This document shows, one piece after another, positions 5,560 to 7,026 of a stretch of DNA of 7,026 nt. The stretch is from positions 1 to 7,026 of the forward strand of contig JAAZFP010000236.1 of NCBI GenBank assembly GCA_012511645.1, in the 5' to 3' direction. Source of the stretch: Microbacteriaceae bacterium. GTDB taxonomy: Bacteria; Actinomycetota; Actinomycetes; Actinomycetales; Microbacteriaceae. Position numbers and translations under genes: made by a program. The stretch's first letter is position 1. The number at the start of each line of letters is the position of its first letter. The notes under the pieces are model-generated. The model was not told the origin of the DNA. It did no database searches and saw only the letters and a list, made by a program, of their open reading frames with translations.

Positions 5560-6509
5560 GCAGTGTTGAGCGCCCTGGCACGTCCGCGACGCGATCCTCG
5601 CAGCTCGCCGATCTTCACGGCGACCACCCCCGCGATGATGAGGGAGGCGCCCACCCACTGCATCGGTGTTGGGGCAATTGCGAGCAGCACGATGGTCCAG
5701 AGAATACCGAAGAGCGGCTCAGAGTAGCCCGTGAAACTCGCGACCGTCGCACCGAGCCTGCGCGAAGCGGCGACCCCCAGCACATACGCAGCCACGGTTG
5801 CGATCAGTACGAGAGCGGTCACCGCAAGCCAGGTCGGCATCGCCGCGCCGGCTACGACTGGAACCCCGTCACCGATGGCGAAGGGCAGCACGCCGACGGC
5901 GCTGATGATGATCAGTACCACCGCTGCCACCATGAGCCCAAGCCCCACAAACGGCAGCGGCGGGATGCCATGGTCGCTCTTCGCGCCCGTGGCAAAATAG
6001 GCGGCCACGCCGATGGCTGCGAAGAGACCAAAGAGGATGCCGAGCGGGTGCAAGCTGTTGTCCGAGCCGATGCCCGAGATTGCCAGTAGCCCCGCAAACG
6101 CAATTGCTGCCCCCAGCAGGGTGAGGGCCGTCGGTGCTTTGCGACTGCGCGCCCACGTCCAGAAGATCAGCAGCACGGGCCCCATGAACTCAATGACGAG
6201 CGCGAGGCTCGGCGCGATGAACTGCACGGCCAGAAAGAACGCCAGCTGGCAGCCCGCCACCGCGAGCATGCCAAATAACAGCACCTGCGCCCAGGCGCGG
6301 CGCACCAGATGCCATGATCCTCGCAGCATGATGACCGTCGGCACACACAGCACGAGTGCAGAAAGCACGATGCGCGCCGTCACCGCCGCGCCCGCCGACC
6401 AGCCGGCCGACATGAGCGCGCTGGCAAAAATGCCTGAGAGCGCGAAGCATGCGGCAGAGCCGACCGCGAGCAGAAAGCCCGCAAAGGGGGCGAAGCGAGA
6501 GGCGCGCAT
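5448..6509 (-). CDS. EamA/DMT-superfamily 10-TM transporter (probable small-metabolite exporter)
   Basis: The 353-residue protein has about ten membrane helices between residues 7 and 303, arranged as two EamA repeats. Marks are EFMGPV (107-112) in the first repeat and the equivalent GYSEPLFGILW (261-271) in the second, as in RhtA/YdcZ-type exporters. The substrate cannot be read from the sequence. The start is either ATG 6509 or the adjacent GTG 6512. GAGGTGAT, complementary to the 16S rRNA tail, lies directly on it and gives tight spacing. The gene follows the FMN reductase stop by only 9 nt, so the two are probably cotranscribed. The family usually ends soon after the last helix; here about 50 extra basic, Ser/Arg-rich residues follow, and those from 317 on are coded antisense to the end of the regulator gene. 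That tail may be non-conserved read-on to a distant stop. Confidence 0.85.
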   Translation of the reverse strand: MRASRFAPFAGFLLAVGSAACFALSGIFASALMSAGWSAGAAVTARIVLSALVLCVPTVIMLRGSWHLVRRAWAQVLLFGMLAVAGCQLAFFLAVQFIAPSLALVIEFMGPVLLIFWTWARSRKAPTALTLLGAAIAFAGLLAISGIGSDNSLHPLGILFGLFAAIGVAAYFATGAKSDHGIPPLPFVGLGLMVAAVVLIIISAVGVLPFAIGDGVPVVAGAAMPTWLAVTALVLIATVAAYVLGVAASRRLGATVASFTGYSEPLFGILWTIVLLAIAPTPMQWVGASLIIAGVVAVKIGELRGSRRGRARALNTAQLLSAQSTFVRAISSVMSSRKRITTSRSSHVSRAAA

Positions 6510-6518
6510 CACCTCAGA

Positions 6519-7026
6519 CTAGCCGCGGGTGGGGCGCAGTACCGCATCGAGGCTCAGCAGCTCATCAAGCTGTGACTGCAGCACCGTCTGCTGCTGCTCA
6601 TTCGGCTCGAACACGCCGTCTTTGACCTCGCCGTGCGGGAAGTTGATTTCGATCTGGCCGTGGGTCATGACCATGCCGAGCGAGTTTACGACCGGACGCA
6701 GCGCCGCCTGTGCGCGGGTGCCGCCAGAGTTGCCGCCCCAGTTCACAAAGCCGACCGGCTTGCGATCCCACTCGAGGGCGAGGTAGTCGAGCGCATTCTT
6801 GATCGCCGGTGAGTAGCTGTGGTTGTACTCAGGGAACACCAACAAGAATGCATCCGCATCCTCAACTCGCTTTGCCCACTCAATCGTGTGCTGCTTCGTG
6901 TACTGCTTCATGCGGGGGTGGTTTGGCTCATCCATGAATGGCAGGGCGAGATCTTTCAGGTCAACGTAGTCGACCTCGAACCGGCCGTCTGCCTCGGCGG
7001 CGCGCTTGACCCACTCGGCGATCGGC
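6519..7026 (-). CDS. NAD(P)H-dependent FMN reductase (flavodoxin-like fold), 5' end outside window
   Basis: In the window 168 residues can be read, open to the right edge; the N-terminal ~20 residues, with the first flavin-phosphate loop, are missing. The frame continues 30 codons above the first in-window ATG (6935), and those residues (VDYVDLKDLALPF, window residues 18-30) fit the family, so 6935 is not the start. Recognisable parts are PEYNHSYSPAIKNALDYL (65-82), which matches the PEYN-x-S-x3-K-N-A-x-D signature, and the FMN-contacting loop GGNSGGTRA (97-105). Such cytoplasmic enzymes reduce FMN, quinones, azo dyes or chromate using NAD(P)H; the physiological substrate is usually unknown. 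It precedes the EamA gene by 9 nt. A link to the carotenoid genes is not indicated. Confidence 0.88.
   Translation of the reverse strand, partial: PIAEWVKRAAEADGRFEVDYVDLKDLALPFMDEPNHPRMKQYTKQHTIEWAKRVEDADAFLLVFPEYNHSYSPAIKNALDYLALEWDRKPVGFVNWGGNSGGTRAQAALRPVVNSLGMVMTHGQIEINFPHGEVKDGVFEPNEQQQTVLQSQLDELLSLDAVLRPTRG

Noticed and set aside
5560..5620. Possible terminator after the regulator gene
   Set aside because: I looked for a GC-rich hairpin followed by a T run on either strand and found no convincing stem; the region is also transporter coding sequence.

Overview
The window is a carotenoid biosynthesis locus from a high-GC Gram-positive bacterium. Gene content (crtE-crtB-crtI-crtYe-crtYf/crtEb with a divergent MarR regulator), G/C-ending codons and the style of the proteins point to Actinomycetota, probably Micrococcales/Microbacteriaceae. 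The genus cannot be fixed from the sequence alone. Coding density is near total; the only real intergenic gap is about 150 bp of unusually AT-rich DNA at 4827-4980.

Layout. From 4826 down to the left edge, all on the minus strand, lies one tightly packed operon: GGPP synthase (crtE, 3738-4826), phytoene synthase (crtB, 2797-3741), phytoene desaturase (crtI, 1175-2800), a small lycopene cyclase subunit (crtYe-like, 822-1178), and a long open frame (1-825, running off the window). The last one joins the second cyclase subunit (CrtYf-like) to a UbiA-type lycopene elongase (CrtEb-like). All four gene junctions are the same 4-base ATGA stop/start overlap. Read in order, the enzymes make GGPP, phytoene and lycopene, then add C5 units and cyclise to a C50 carotenoid of the decaprenoxanthin / sarcinaxanthin / C.p.450 type. 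Ring type (epsilon, gamma or beta) cannot be told by eye.

Divergent from crtE is a MarR-family regulator (4981-5559, +) resembling CrtR, the carotenogenesis repressor of corynebacteria. The shared AT-rich gap holds a good crtE promoter (TTGAGG - 18 nt - TATAGT), an inverted repeat exactly over its -10, and a TGAATATT direct repeat just upstream of its -35, one copy of which is a perfect palindrome. This is a plausible operator region.

To the right, on the minus strand, are a 10-TM EamA/DMT transporter (5448-6509) and a flavodoxin-fold NAD(P)H-dependent FMN reductase (6519 to the right edge, 5' end missing). They are spaced like an operon and are probably unrelated to carotenoids. The transporter's C-terminal tail runs 112 bp antisense into the end of the regulator gene.

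No RNA genes, mobile elements, CRISPR arrays or wholly new system were seen. The points most worth a second look are the cyclase-elongase fusion, the uniform ATGA coupling, and the operator architecture.
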